DNA from: Leifsonia xyli
GTDB taxonomy: Bacteria > Actinomycetota > Actinomycetes > Actinomycetales > Microbacteriaceae
Assembly (NCBI GenBank): GCA_003243275.1
Contig: QFQR01000007.1
Coordinates: 84,082-148,081 of the forward strand
Length of the DNA: 64,000 bases
Direction: 5' to 3'
Part shown: in pieces, positions 44,678-52,899 of the stretch
Layout: each line of letters opens with the position of its first letter
How positions within the stretch are numbered: position 1 is the first letter of the stretch
The notes under the pieces: model-generated
Told to the model about the DNA's origin: nothing
What the model saw: the letters and a program-made list of their open reading frames with translations, nothing else
The model's database searches: none
Made by a program: the position numbers and the translations under genes

Positions 44678-47631
44678 TCCAGGTGCCGGGTGCCGAGCCG
44701 CCGCGCAAGGACGGCGCGGCCGCCGCCTACCCGCCGCCGTATCCCGCCGCCGACGCCACCAACGACGACGAGCTGGCTGCGGCGCTCGCCGCGCAGAAGG
44801 CGATGTACACCGGACCGATCAGCCTCCCCGTGCTGAACTCCGACCCGGTGTTCCAGCCGGATCCGAACGAGCTGAACGACGAGCTGCCTCCTCCCGGTGC
44901 GAGCGCTCCGATGACCGAGGATCTCGCGCCGCCGGCCGCGCGCGTGCCCACGCTGCCGCCGGTTCCGGTGCCGCCGCCCGCCGCGCCGCCCGAGTACATC
45001 GCCCCGGATGCGGTGGCCTCCGATCCTGCCCCCGAATCCGACGCCGCGCCGCTGTTCGCGGCCTCGGTCGATGCGGTCCCGTTCGATGCGGTCCCGGCAG
45101 CGGCTGCTCCCGAGGAAGACCTTGCATGGGCGCCCGTGCCACCCGCATCCCCGCTGCCGACCGCATCGTCCCAGCCGCTTCCCGATGAGGAGCTGAGCCG
45201 CACGGTCGAGCAGGAGGCCGCGGCGGGCTCGACCCTCGACGCGATCCTGATGCTCGAGAACGAGCTGCGCCGACGGCAGGGCCTCGCGCCCGTGGCGGAC
45301 GCGGATGAGCCGCCCGCCGAGGCGGGAGCGGCCCTCGGCGGCGGGTGGGATCCCGCGCCGTTCGCACCGCCGCCCGCGGTGCCCCCCGCATCCGTCATCC
45401 CGGGCGTGGACGTGCCGGATCCGGCCGTCGCGGCGTTCGATGCGCCGACGCTCGCGGAGCCCGAGATCGGGGGAGCGAGCACCGCGACCCTCGCCGGGGC
45501 GGATGCCTTCGCGGCCTACCACAGCCCCGCGGCGGCACCCATCCCCGGGTGGACCGATGCACCGGATCCCGAGCGCGAGGGCGAGCTGGTGACCAGCTTC
45601 GCGCCGCCCGTGGACCTCGAGCAGCCTGTTCCCCTCGACGATCCGGCAGCACTCGCGGCGCCCGCCTACACCGAGCTCCCGCCGCCCGCCGCGGAGACGG
45701 CCGACGACCGCGCCTGGCTGACCGCGCCGCCTCCCACCTTCGCGGCCCCCATGCTCGTGGAACCGCCGCTCGAGCCCGCCGTCGGCACGGTCGACCCGGC
45801 GATCCTCGCAGCTCCCCAGCCCGGCGTGCTCGCCGCCGACTTCGCCGCGTTCGCGCCGCCCACCGTCGGCGAGGAGCAGGTGGACGTGAGCCAGCTGCCG
45901 CCCCCGGCCGTCGGTTCCGTCGCACAGGGGCCCGTCGGCTTCGAGGATGCGCCTGCGCCCGTCGTGACGGTGGTCTCCGCCGCCGCGCCCAGCCCGGTGG
46001 ACCCGGAGGCGGAGGGGATCGACGCACTCGATCGCGCCGACCTCGCCCCGCCGATCTCGGTGGAACCCGGGGGTGAGGCGTCGATCGCCCCCCTCGCCCC
46101 TGCCCCCGTGTCGACCGCGACGGTCGTCGCCGTCGGCGAGCCGGTCGCCGAGGAGCCGAGTGACCCCTCGGCCGCGGCCGTCGAGAAGGTCGGCGTCGAG
46201 CCGACCCCGCTGGAGCGCCGCGCCGGGCACGCGGCGCGGCTGTTCTGGCTCTGGTTCGCCGCGAACTCCTCCGTCGTCATCGTCGCCGTCGCCGCGACGC
46301 TCTTCATCCAGGGCATGAGCCTGCGGCAGGTGCTGGTCGCCGTGGTCGCCGGTGTCGCGCTCTCCGCGCTGCCGCTCGGCCTCGGCTCGCTCGCCGGCAA
46401 GTGGAGCGGACAGCCGACGATGGTCGTCTCGCGGGCCACCTTCGGCATCCGGGGCAATGTCGTGCCCGCGGTGCTCGCCGTGCTCGGCCGCGCCCTCTGG
46501 GGCGGTGTGCTGCTCTGGCTCGTCGCGTCCAGCGCGATCGCGGTCATCGCCCCCCAGTCCGCAGACGCCCCGGTGCCTGCCCTCGCCGCCCTCGCCGTCG
46601 GCGGCGTGCTCGCGGCGATCGTCGCGGTCGTCGGTTACGGCCTGCTGCACCGTGTGCAGCGGGTGCTCGGCATCCTCTCGCTCCTGCTGGTGGTCGTCAC
46701 GATCGTCGCCACCGCCTCGCGTGTCGACATCGCCGCCTCCCTGCGCACCGACGACGGATCGTGGCTGCTGGCCATCGGCGGCGTCGTCACGGTGTTCAGC
46801 GTCGTCGGTCTCGCCTGGGCGCAGTCGAGCTCCGACCTCGCGCGCTACCAGAATCCCGCGGGCTCGGGTGCCGCCAACATGCTGTGGGGGAGTTTCGCGG
46901 TGATCCTGCCGACCCTCGCGATCCTGTCCTGGGGTGCGGTGCTTGCCGCATCCGATCCCGCCCTCGCGGAGGGCTTGGCCAGCGCACCGCTCGCGACGCT
47001 CGTCGCGGTGGTTCCCGCCCCGCTCGCCTTGCCGTTGCTCGGCGCCACCTCCTTCGGCCTCGTCGCGGGCGCGATCGTCACGATGTACTCGGGGGGTCTC
47101 GCGATCCTCGCGGTCGGCGCGCGGCTGACCCGTGCCGTGGCAACCCTGATCGCGGCGGTGCTCGTGATCGCCGTCGGCGCGGGGCTGCTGCTGCTCGGGG
47201 TCGACACCCGCGACATCGTGAGCGACATCGCGACGACCCTCGCCGTTCCGGTCGCCGCGTGGACCGGCATCTTCGCGAGCGAGATGATGATCCGGCTCCG
47301 CCGCTTCCACTCGCCGTCGCTGCTCGCCGCGGGCGGCGTGTACCCGTCTGTGCGCTGGGTGAACCTGGTCGGCCTGATCGTGATCTCGGCGATCGGATTC
47401 GGGTTCACGACCGCCCAGCTGGCCGGCCTGCAATGGGAGGGCTACCTCTTCTCGGCGCTCGGCATCGGAAGCGACAACCCGCTCGCCGCGACCGACGCCG
47501 GTGTGCTCGTGGCGCTCGTGCTGGGCCTCCTCCTCCCGCTCGCGTCGGGGATTCCCGCGATCCGCCGTCAGGAGAGCGACCGCGAGGCGGAGCCGGTCAG
47601 CCCGGCGCCAGCGGCTCCCCTCGTAGACTGA
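44674..47631 (+). CDS. NCS1-type purine/cytosine permease with ~500-residue N-terminal extension
   Basis: A 985-residue protein. Residues 1 to about 510 are low-complexity, rich in Pro, Ala, Asp and Glu, with no recognised domain and probably disordered in the cytoplasm. From about 515 (RLFWLWFAANSSVVIV) a 12-helix NCS1 permease begins, with SLAGKWSGQPTMVVSRATFGIRGN typical of the family and a C-terminal GIPAIRRQ. NCS1 proteins take up nucleobases, hydantoins or thiamine. The ATG at 44674 is 7 nt after TAGACT (44661-44666), which lies inside the EamA gene, so the message has a 1-nt leader. The same frame stays open upstream but is covered by the EamA gene. Confidence 0.8.
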   Translation: MIQVPGAEPPRKDGAAAAYPPPYPAADATNDDELAAALAAQKAMYTGPISLPVLNSDPVFQPDPNELNDELPPPGASAPMTEDLAPPAARVPTLPPVPVPPPAAPPEYIAPDAVASDPAPESDAAPLFAASVDAVPFDAVPAAAAPEEDLAWAPVPPASPLPTASSQPLPDEELSRTVEQEAAAGSTLDAILMLENELRRRQGLAPVADADEPPAEAGAALGGGWDPAPFAPPPAVPPASVIPGVDVPDPAVAAFDAPTLAEPEIGGASTATLAGADAFAAYHSPAAAPIPGWTDAPDPEREGELVTSFAPPVDLEQPVPLDDPAALAAPAYTELPPPAAETADDRAWLTAPPPTFAAPMLVEPPLEPAVGTVDPAILAAPQPGVLAADFAAFAPPTVGEEQVDVSQLPPPAVGSVAQGPVGFEDAPAPVVTVVSAAAPSPVDPEAEGIDALDRADLAPPISVEPGGEASIAPLAPAPVSTATVVAVGEPVAEEPSDPSAAAVEKVGVEPTPLERRAGHAARLFWLWFAANSSVVIVAVAATLFIQGMSLRQVLVAVVAGVALSALPLGLGSLAGKWSGQPTMVVSRATFGIRGNVVPAVLAVLGRALWGGVLLWLVASSAIAVIAPQSADAPVPALAALAVGGVLAAIVAVVGYGLLHRVQRVLGILSLLLVVVTIVATASRVDIAASLRTDDGSWLLAIGGVVTVFSVVGLAWAQSSSDLARYQNPAGSGAANMLWGSFAVILPTLAILSWGAVLAASDPALAEGLASAPLATLVAVVPAPLALPLLGATSFGLVAGAIVTMYSGGLAILAVGARLTRAVATLIAAVLVIAVGAGLLLLGVDTRDIVSDIATTLAVPVAAWTGIFASEMMIRLRRFHSPSLLAAGGVYPSVRWVNLVGLIVISAIGFGFTTAQLAGLQWEGYLFSALGIGSDNPLAATDAGVLVALVLGLLLPLASGIPAIRRQESDREAEPVSPAPAAPLVD

Positions 47632-47635
47632 GGCG

Positions 47636-48454
47636 GTGGCTCCGACTCTCTCCCAGGTGACCGACGTCGCGCACGGTCTCTGGCCGATGTCCGGCGCCGA
47701 GGACTGGGATGCGCCCGGCCTCGTGGTGGGCGACCCGGCCGCCGGGATCACGGCGATCCATCTCGCGGTCGACGCGGTGCCCGACACCGCCGACGAGGCG
47801 CTCGAGCGCGGCGCGCAACTGCTCATCGTGCACCACCCGCTGCTGCTGCGCGGTGTCACCACGGTCGCGGAGGACCGCTACAAGGGCGCGGTGATCGCGC
47901 GCCTCATCCGGGGCGGTTGCGGGCTGCTCGCCGCGCACACGAACGCCGACGTCGTCGCCGACGGCACCTCGGCGGTGCTCGCCCGGCGGCTCGGACTGCG
48001 GGAGGTCCGCCCGATCGCGCCCTCGGCCGCGGATGCCGAGCTCGGCCTCGGCCGGGTCGGCGAGCTGCCCGACGCGGTCACGCTCGGGGAGCTCGCGCGG
48101 GGGCTGCAGGAGGTGCTCCCGGCGACGGCGCAAGGCATCCGTGGCGCGGGCGACTACTTCGCCCGCGTGCGCCGCGTCGCGCTCTGCGCGGGCGCAGGAG
48201 ACTCGCTGCTGACGCATCCCGCGGTGCGCGGTGCCGACGTCTACATCACGAGCGATCTCCGGCATCACCCGGCGTCGGAGGCGCGGGAGAACGCGCGCCT
48301 CTCCGGTGGTCCCGCGCTGCTCGACATCTCGCACTGGGCCGCCGAATGGCTCTGGCTCGAGGTGGCCGCTGGGGCGCTTCGCGAGGCGCTTCCCGGCGTC
48401 ACGATCACCGTCAGCGAACTGCGCACCGATCCGTGGGACTTCGCCCTCGTCTGA
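47636..48454 (+). CDS. Nif3-like dinuclear metal-centre protein
   Basis: A 272-residue protein of the NIF3/YbgI family, toroidal hexamers with a dinuclear metal site. The metal-ligand motifs are visible: IVHHPLLLRG, AHTNADVVADG, and DISHWAAEW near the end. The molecular function of the family is uncertain (GTP cyclohydrolase-like in sequence, no proven reaction). The GTG at 47636 is exactly 6 nt after TAGACT (47624-47629), a leaderless start immediately after the permease stop. Confidence 0.92.
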   Translation: MAPTLSQVTDVAHGLWPMSGAEDWDAPGLVVGDPAAGITAIHLAVDAVPDTADEALERGAQLLIVHHPLLLRGVTTVAEDRYKGAVIARLIRGGCGLLAAHTNADVVADGTSAVLARRLGLREVRPIAPSAADAELGLGRVGELPDAVTLGELARGLQEVLPATAQGIRGAGDYFARVRRVALCAGAGDSLLTHPAVRGADVYITSDLRHHPASEARENARLSGGPALLDISHWAAEWLWLEVAAGALREALPGVTITVSELRTDPWDFALV

Positions 48455-48517
48455 CCTCGACCACAGACGTCGATCCCGATCCCGACGTCGATTCCACCCC
48501 GAAAGAACGGACACCGA

Positions 48518-49258
48518 ATGGGTCTCAAGGCCGCACCCGAAGACCAGGCGCTCCTGCTGGAGTTGCACGACTTCGACACGCGAGTGCAGCAACTCGGACA
48601 CCGGCTGCGCACCCTTCCCGAGACGGCACGGCTCGCCGAGCTCGCCGCGGCGAGCGAGACGCTGCGCCGCTCGGTCATCGAGCAGGGCGGTGCGCTCGAG
48701 GACGCCCAGACCGAGCTCGGGCGGATCGAGTCGGATGTCGCGGTCGTCGAGGCGCGGATCGAACGCGACCGGGGCAGGCTGGAGGCGAGCTCCTCGATGA
48801 AGGACGTGCAGGCGCTCGAACAGGAGCTCGCCGCGCTGGCCCGTCGTCGTGACGAGCTGGAGGAGATCGAGCTCGCCGTCATGGAGAAGGTCGAGGAGCT
48901 CGAGGTGGCGCTGTCGTCGGTGCGTCTCCAACTGGAGGCGCACGAGGTCGAGGTCGGCACGACCACGGCGTCGCGGGATGCGGGAGCAGCGCAGATCGAG
49001 GCGGAACGCGCCCACGTCACGGCCGATCGGGAGACCGTCGCCGGGCGGGTGCCCGCGGAACTGCTCGCGCTCTACGAGAAGCAGCGTGCCCGCTACGGGG
49101 CCGGCGCCTCGCATCTGCGCGGGGGCGTGTCGAGCGCGAGCGGCGTCGCGCTCAACGCGACCGACCTGGGCGTCGTGCGCGCGGCCGCACCCGACGACGT
49201 GCTCATCTGCCCCGACTCGAGCGCCATCCTGGTGCGCACCGCCGAGTCCGGAATCTGA
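48518..49258 (+). CDS. coiled-coil DUF164-type protein with degenerate zinc ribbon
   Basis: A 246-residue protein. Residues 10-175 form long antiparallel coiled coils (QALLLELHDFDTRVQQLGHRL onwards). The C-terminus should be the four-cysteine zinc ribbon of this family, but only one cysteine remains (VLICPDSSAILVRT); the first CxxC pair is replaced by serine and alanine around VSSASGVAL. Homologues are regularly encoded after the Nif3-like gene, as here, and just upstream of rnpB. Function is unknown; loss of zinc binding is directly visible. Confidence 0.85.
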   Translation: MGLKAAPEDQALLLELHDFDTRVQQLGHRLRTLPETARLAELAAASETLRRSVIEQGGALEDAQTELGRIESDVAVVEARIERDRGRLEASSSMKDVQALEQELAALARRRDELEEIELAVMEKVEELEVALSSVRLQLEAHEVEVGTTTASRDAGAAQIEAERAHVTADRETVAGRVPAELLALYEKQRARYGAGASHLRGGVSSASGVALNATDLGVVRAAAPDDVLICPDSSAILVRTAESGI

Positions 49259-49288
49259 GCGCGCGACCATCGCATCCGCTCCGGGCGC

Positions 49289-49294
49289 TATCCT
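49289..49294 (+). promoter_or_regulatory. -10 element of rnpB
   Basis: TATCCT at 49289-49294 predicts transcription start at 49301, exactly the first base of the P1 helix of RNase P RNA. This agreement supports the -10 to +1 spacing used elsewhere in the window. No convincing -35 is seen. Confidence 0.6.
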
Positions 49295-49300
49295 GGGGGC

Positions 49301-49695
49301 GCGAACGGGTCGGCCAGACGGTCGCGTCGCGTGCCGCGAGGTGCGCGCCGAGGAACGTCCGGGCTCCGCAGAGCAGGGTGGTGGGTAACACCCACCCGGA
49401 GTGATCCGCGAGAAAGTGCAACAGAGAGTAGACCGCCCAGGTGCCTTCGGGTGCCGGGGTAAGGGTGAAACGGTGGTGTAAGAGACCACCAGGGGCCCGA
49501 GTGATCGGGCTCGCTGGGTAAACCTCGCCCGGAGCAAGGTCAGACAGACACCGATGAGGCTGCTCGCCGAGGTGTCGGGTAGACCGCTGGAGGGCTGCGG
49601 CGACGTAGTCCCGAGAGAGATGGCCGTCCGATCAGGCCGCGCTGCGAAGCGCGGTGCCGATCGACAGAACCCGGCGTATCGGCCGGCCCGTTCGC
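49301..49695 (+). ncRNA. rnpB: RNase P RNA (type A)
   Basis: The catalytic RNA that matures tRNA 5' ends, about 395 nt. GCGAACGGGTCGGCC (49301-49315) pairs with GGCCGGCCCGTTCGC (49681-49695) as helix P1. The conserved GAGGAACGTCCGGGCTCC begins at 49350 (consensus has A where the C stands) and the 3' conserved ACAGAACCCGGCGTATCGGCC precedes the closing helix. A -10 at 49289 and a strong hairpin at 49697-49740 frame it. Confidence 0.95.
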
Positions 49696-49696
49696 C

Positions 49697-49740
49697 CATG
49701 AAGAAGCGCCCCCGGGAATCCCCGGAGGCGCTTCTTCATG
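49697..49740. terminator. bidirectional terminator between rnpB and the cold shock gene
   Basis: CATGAAGAAGCGCC (49697-49710) and GGCGCTTCTTCATG (49727-49740) are exact reverse complements, with an inner CCGGG-AATC-CCCGG stem. The near-perfect hairpin stands between two convergent transcripts and would serve both. Confidence 0.85.
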
Positions 49741-49752
49741 GTGGAGTTCTCG

Positions 49753-49956
49753 TCAGGCGAGACGGATGTTCGCCGCCTGCGGACCCTTCTGTCCCTGAGT
49801 GACCTCGAACTCGACGCGCTGGCCCTCCTCGAGGGTGCGGTAACCCTTCGATTCGATGGCCGAGTAGTGCGCGAAGACGTCCTGAGCTCCGTCGTCGGGG
49901 GTGATGAAGCCGAAACCCTTTTCGGCGTTGAACCACTTCACGGTTCCAGTGGGCAT
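49753..49956 (-). CDS. cold shock protein
   Basis: A 67-residue CspA-type nucleic-acid chaperone with RNP1 KGFGFIT and RNP2 VFAHYSA intact and the start TGTVKWFNAEKG. The ATG at 49956 begins at the canonical N-terminus with an AGGAAG site upstream. A TAGGTT hexamer on the minus strand near 50016 suggests a leader of about 55 nt, as is usual for cold-shock mRNAs. Confidence 0.95.
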   Translation of the reverse strand: MPTGTVKWFNAEKGFGFITPDDGAQDVFAHYSAIESKGYRTLEEGQRVEFEVTQGQKGPQAANIRLA

Positions 49957-50074
49957 GAGACTGCTTTCTTCCTGGTGCATGCGCCCACCTACCGGGCGTT
50001 CTGCTCAACCTAGTGCACGCGGGCGACGTCCGGGCAGTGCAATACGGCAGATTTCACCGAACCGAAATGTTGTC

Positions 50075-50833
50075 TCACGCGGCGGTGGGACCGCCCGCGA
50101 GCCAGGCCGCGCCCAGGATTCCGGCGTTGTTGCGCAGCGTCGCCGGCACGATCGGCGTCTCCAGCTCGAGGAGGGGCAGGAACTCCTCGTAGTTCTTGGA
50201 GACGCCTCCTCCCACGATGAACAGCTCGGGGGAGAACAGGAACTCGACGCGCGAGTAGTACGCCTGCAGGCGCTTCGCCCAGTCGTGCCAGCCGAGATCC
50301 TCGCGCTCCTTCGCCGCGTAGGAGGCCTGCGACTCCGCGTCCTTTCCGTCGATCTCGAGGTGGCCGAGCTCCGTGTTGGGCACCAGCACCCCGTCGTAGA
50401 GGAACGCGCTGCCGATCCCCGTGCCGAGGGTCGTCACGATGACGAGGCCGTCGGTGCCGACCGCGGCGCCGAACTTCGCCTCCGCGACGCCCGCCGCATC
50501 CGCGTCGTTGACGAAATGGATGTCGCGGCGAAGCGTCGCCTCGAAGAGCGACTCGGCGTCGAGGCCGATCCAGCGCTTCGAGACGTTCGCCGCCGACATC
50601 GTGCGGCCGTGCCGCACGATCGCGGGGAAGCAGACGCCGACCGGCACCTGGGCCGCCTCGGCGCCGAAGCCGCTGACCAGCTCGGCGACGGCCGCCAGCA
50701 CGTCGTCCGGCTCGCCGCCCTCGGGCGTCGGAACCTTCACCCGCTCGCTCACCAGCTCCCCGCGTGCGATGTCGACCAGGGCGCCCTTGATGCCGGTTCC
50801 CCCGATGTCGATGCCGACGGCGTGTGTGCTCAT
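50075..50833 (-). CDS. ppgK: polyphosphate glucokinase
   Basis: A 252-residue ROK-type kinase that phosphorylates glucose with polyphosphate or ATP. The nucleotide motif VGIDIGGTGIKGA, the catalytic NDADAAG and the PPGK-typical TLGTGIGSAFLYDG and NTELGHLEIDGKDAE are present; the zinc-binding CGCGxxGC motif of other ROK proteins is absent, as expected for PPGK. The ATG at 50833 starts the family N-terminus. It follows map by 16 bp on the same strand. Confidence 0.94.
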   Translation of the reverse strand: MSTHAVGIDIGGTGIKGALVDIARGELVSERVKVPTPEGGEPDDVLAAVAELVSGFGAEAAQVPVGVCFPAIVRHGRTMSAANVSKRWIGLDAESLFEATLRRDIHFVNDADAAGVAEAKFGAAVGTDGLVIVTTLGTGIGSAFLYDGVLVPNTELGHLEIDGKDAESQASYAAKEREDLGWHDWAKRLQAYYSRVEFLFSPELFIVGGGVSKNYEEFLPLLELETPIVPATLRNNAGILGAAWLAGGPTAA

Positions 50834-50849
50834 GGGTTCCTCCGGGATG

Positions 50850-51734
50850 TCAGGGCAGGGTCAGGATCTCGGCACCGCGTTCGGTGACGACGAGGGTGTG
50901 CTCGAACTGGGCGGTGACCGACAGGTCGCGGGTGACGATGGTCCAGCCGTCGTCCCACTCGTCCCACTCGATCGTGCCGGGGTTCTCGGGGGTGCCGAGC
51001 GTCAACATCGGCTCGATCGTGAACACCATCCCCGGCTCCATGACGGTGTCGTAGCTCGGCGCCGCGTCGTAGTGGGGCACGATGAGCCCGGTGTGGAAGG
51101 CGCTGCCGACTCCGTGTCCCGTGTAGTCGCGCACGACGCCGTAGCCGAAGCGGCGCGCGTAGCTCTCGATGGCGCGTCCGATGACGTTGAGCTCGCGGCC
51201 GGGCGCGACCGCCTTGATGCCGCGGTTCAGCGCTTCACGGGCGCCGTCGACGAGGGCGCGGACCTCCGGGGCGACGTCGCCGACGAGGAAGGTCGCGTTG
51301 AGGTCGCCGTGCATGCCGTCGTGGAAGGCCGTGATGTCGATGTTGATGATGTCACCGTCCGCGAGCACGGTGTCGTCGGGGATGCCGTGGCAGATCACCT
51401 CGTTGAGCGAGGTGCAGGACGCCTTCGGGAAGCCGCGGTAGCCGAGGGTCGAGGGGTACGCGTCGTGCGCCACCAGGAAGTCGTGGGCGATCTCGTCGAG
51501 TTCGTCGGTCGTGACGCCGGGACGGATGGCGGCGCCGACGGCCTCGACGGCCTGGGCCGCGATCCTGCCGCTCGTGCGGATCCGTTCGATCTCGGCGGGG
51601 GAGTAGACATCCGAGCCCGTGAAGGCTCGCGGCCCCAGGCGCCCCACGTATTCGGGGCGGGGGATCGAGCGCGGAACCGGACGTGCGGGTGAGAGCGCGC
51701 CTGCGACGAGGTGACCGACGGCGTCGCGAGGCAT
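50850..51734 (-). CDS. map: methionine aminopeptidase (type I)
   Basis: A 294-residue enzyme that removes N-terminal methionine. The metal ligands are in INIDITAFHDGMHGDLNATF (two Asp), TGHGVGSAFH (His), FTIEPML (Glu) and the C-terminal TAQFEHTLVV (Glu). The N-terminal ~35-residue extension with Pro-Arg repeats (ARPVPRSIPRPEYVG) is typical of actinobacterial MetAP1c. The ATG at 51734 is 7 nt after TACGCT (51747-51742 on the minus strand), giving a 1-nt leader. Confidence 0.95.
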   Translation of the reverse strand: MPRDAVGHLVAGALSPARPVPRSIPRPEYVGRLGPRAFTGSDVYSPAEIERIRTSGRIAAQAVEAVGAAIRPGVTTDELDEIAHDFLVAHDAYPSTLGYRGFPKASCTSLNEVICHGIPDDTVLADGDIINIDITAFHDGMHGDLNATFLVGDVAPEVRALVDGAREALNRGIKAVAPGRELNVIGRAIESYARRFGYGVVRDYTGHGVGSAFHTGLIVPHYDAAPSYDTVMEPGMVFTIEPMLTLGTPENPGTIEWDEWDDGWTIVTRDLSVTAQFEHTLVVTERGAEILTLP

Positions 51735-51766
51735 AGGCTCAAGCGTACCGAGCGGAAGGCGAGCAG

Positions 51767-51937
51767 ATGACCGAGTGGTGGTACAACCACAAGACCGGCG
51801 AGGTCGAGGAGGGCCCGCAGTCGCTGGGTTCCGAGCGAGACGGTCCTTTCGCGACGCGCGAGGATGCGGCGCGTGCCCCCGAGATCGCGCAGGAGCGAGC
51901 CCGAGCCTGGGCCGCCGAGGACTCCGCCGACGACTGA
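51767..51937 (+). CDS. 56-residue conserved small protein
   Basis: An ATG at 51767, preceded by GAAGGCGAG, opens a 56-codon frame ending in TGA at 51935-51937. The peptide (MTEWWYNHKTGEVEEGPQS ... AAEDSADD) is an aromatic N-terminus followed by an acidic, Ala/Arg-rich helix. I recognise the pattern from small actinobacterial proteins that are often annotated as SPOR-like and that stand beside map; no function is known. It is divergent from map and convergent with panB across the palindromic repeat. Confidence 0.75.
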   Translation: MTEWWYNHKTGEVEEGPQSLGSERDGPFATREDAARAPEIAQERARAWAAEDSADD

Positions 51938-51955
51938 CCCCGCCCCCGCCCACTG

Positions 51956-52044
51956 CTCACGCCCCGATCGCTGAGTGGTCGGTTCTCGGCCTCAAAACCG
52001 AGAAATGGGGCCAGAAACCGACCACTCAGCGATCGGGGCGTGAG
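51956..52044. repeat. palindromic intergenic repeat, copy 2
   Basis: The left arm (51956-51984, beginning CTCACGCCCCGATCGCTGAG) and right arm (52016-52044) are exact 29-bp reverse complements around a 31-nt centre that itself contains TTCTCGG/CCGAGAA. The element, read in reverse complement, matches copy 1 at 18731-18797 over about 63 bp with few differences. GATCGGGGCG is also repeated directly at 52031 and 52047. It lies between convergent genes. Confidence 0.9.
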
Positions 52045-52074
52045 TGATCGGGGCGTCGGGATGCGGGGCGGAAC

Positions 52075-52890
52075 TCAGTCCTCGTAGGAGTGCTCCGGGC
52101 CGGGGTACTCGCCCGAGGCGACGTCGGCCGTCCAGGCGTGCACGGCATCCGTGAGCACCTGTGAGAGGTTCGCGTACTGCCGCACGAACTTCGGGATGCG
52201 TCCGCTCGTGAGCCCCGCCCAGTCCGTCCACACCAGCAGTTGGCCGTCGGTGTGCGGGCCGGCACCGACCGAGATCGTCGGGATCGTGAGCTCCTCGGTG
52301 ATGCGGCGCGCCGCCTCAGCAGGCACCAATTCGAGCACCACGGCGAAGGCCCCCGCCTCCTCGACGGCGTGCGCGTCGGCCACCAGCTGCTCGACCCGTT
52401 CGCCGCGCCCCTGGATGACGTGGCCGCCCAGCTGATGCTCGCTCTGCGGCGTGAACCCGATATGCCCCATCACCGGGATGCCTGCCGAGACGATGCGACG
52501 GATCTGCTCGGATGAGCGCACCCCACCCTCGAGCTTGACGGCGTGGGCACCGGTCTCCTTCATGAACCGGAAGGCCGTGTGCAGCGCCTCGTCCGGCCCG
52601 GTCTCGTAGGAGCCGAACGGCATGTCGGCGACGACGAATGCCCGCTTGACGGCGCCGGCCACGGCACGGGTGAGGGGGATGAGCTGGTCGATCGTGACCG
52701 GAAGCGTCGTGTCGTAGCCGAAGACGTTGTTGCCCGCGGAGTCGCCGACGAGGAGGAAGTCGATGCCCGCACGGTCGAAGATGGCCGCAGTCAACTGGTC
52801 GTAGCTCGTGAGGCCGGTGATCTTGATGCCGTTGGCCTTCGCGTTCTGGAAATGCCGGGTGCGAACCTTCTTGACGACCTCGTCTGCCAT
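52075..52890 (-). CDS. panB: 3-methyl-2-oxobutanoate hydroxymethyltransferase
   Basis: A 271-residue enzyme of pantothenate synthesis that makes ketopantoate with methylenetetrahydrofolate. The TIM-barrel signature VGDSAGNNVFGYDTTLPVT and KLEGG, GHIGFTPQSEH and catalytic EL(VPAEA) segments are present. The ATG at 52890 is exactly 6 nt after TAGACT (52902-52897 on the minus strand), a leaderless start although the lysoplasmalogenase gene ends only 9 bp upstream. Confidence 0.95.
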   Translation of the reverse strand: MADEVVKKVRTRHFQNAKANGIKITGLTSYDQLTAAIFDRAGIDFLLVGDSAGNNVFGYDTTLPVTIDQLIPLTRAVAGAVKRAFVVADMPFGSYETGPDEALHTAFRFMKETGAHAVKLEGGVRSSEQIRRIVSAGIPVMGHIGFTPQSEHQLGGHVIQGRGERVEQLVADAHAVEEAGAFAVVLELVPAEAARRITEELTIPTISVGAGPHTDGQLLVWTDWAGLTSGRIPKFVRQYANLSQVLTDAVHAWTADVASGEYPGPEHSYED

Positions 52891-52899
52891 CCGGCCAGT

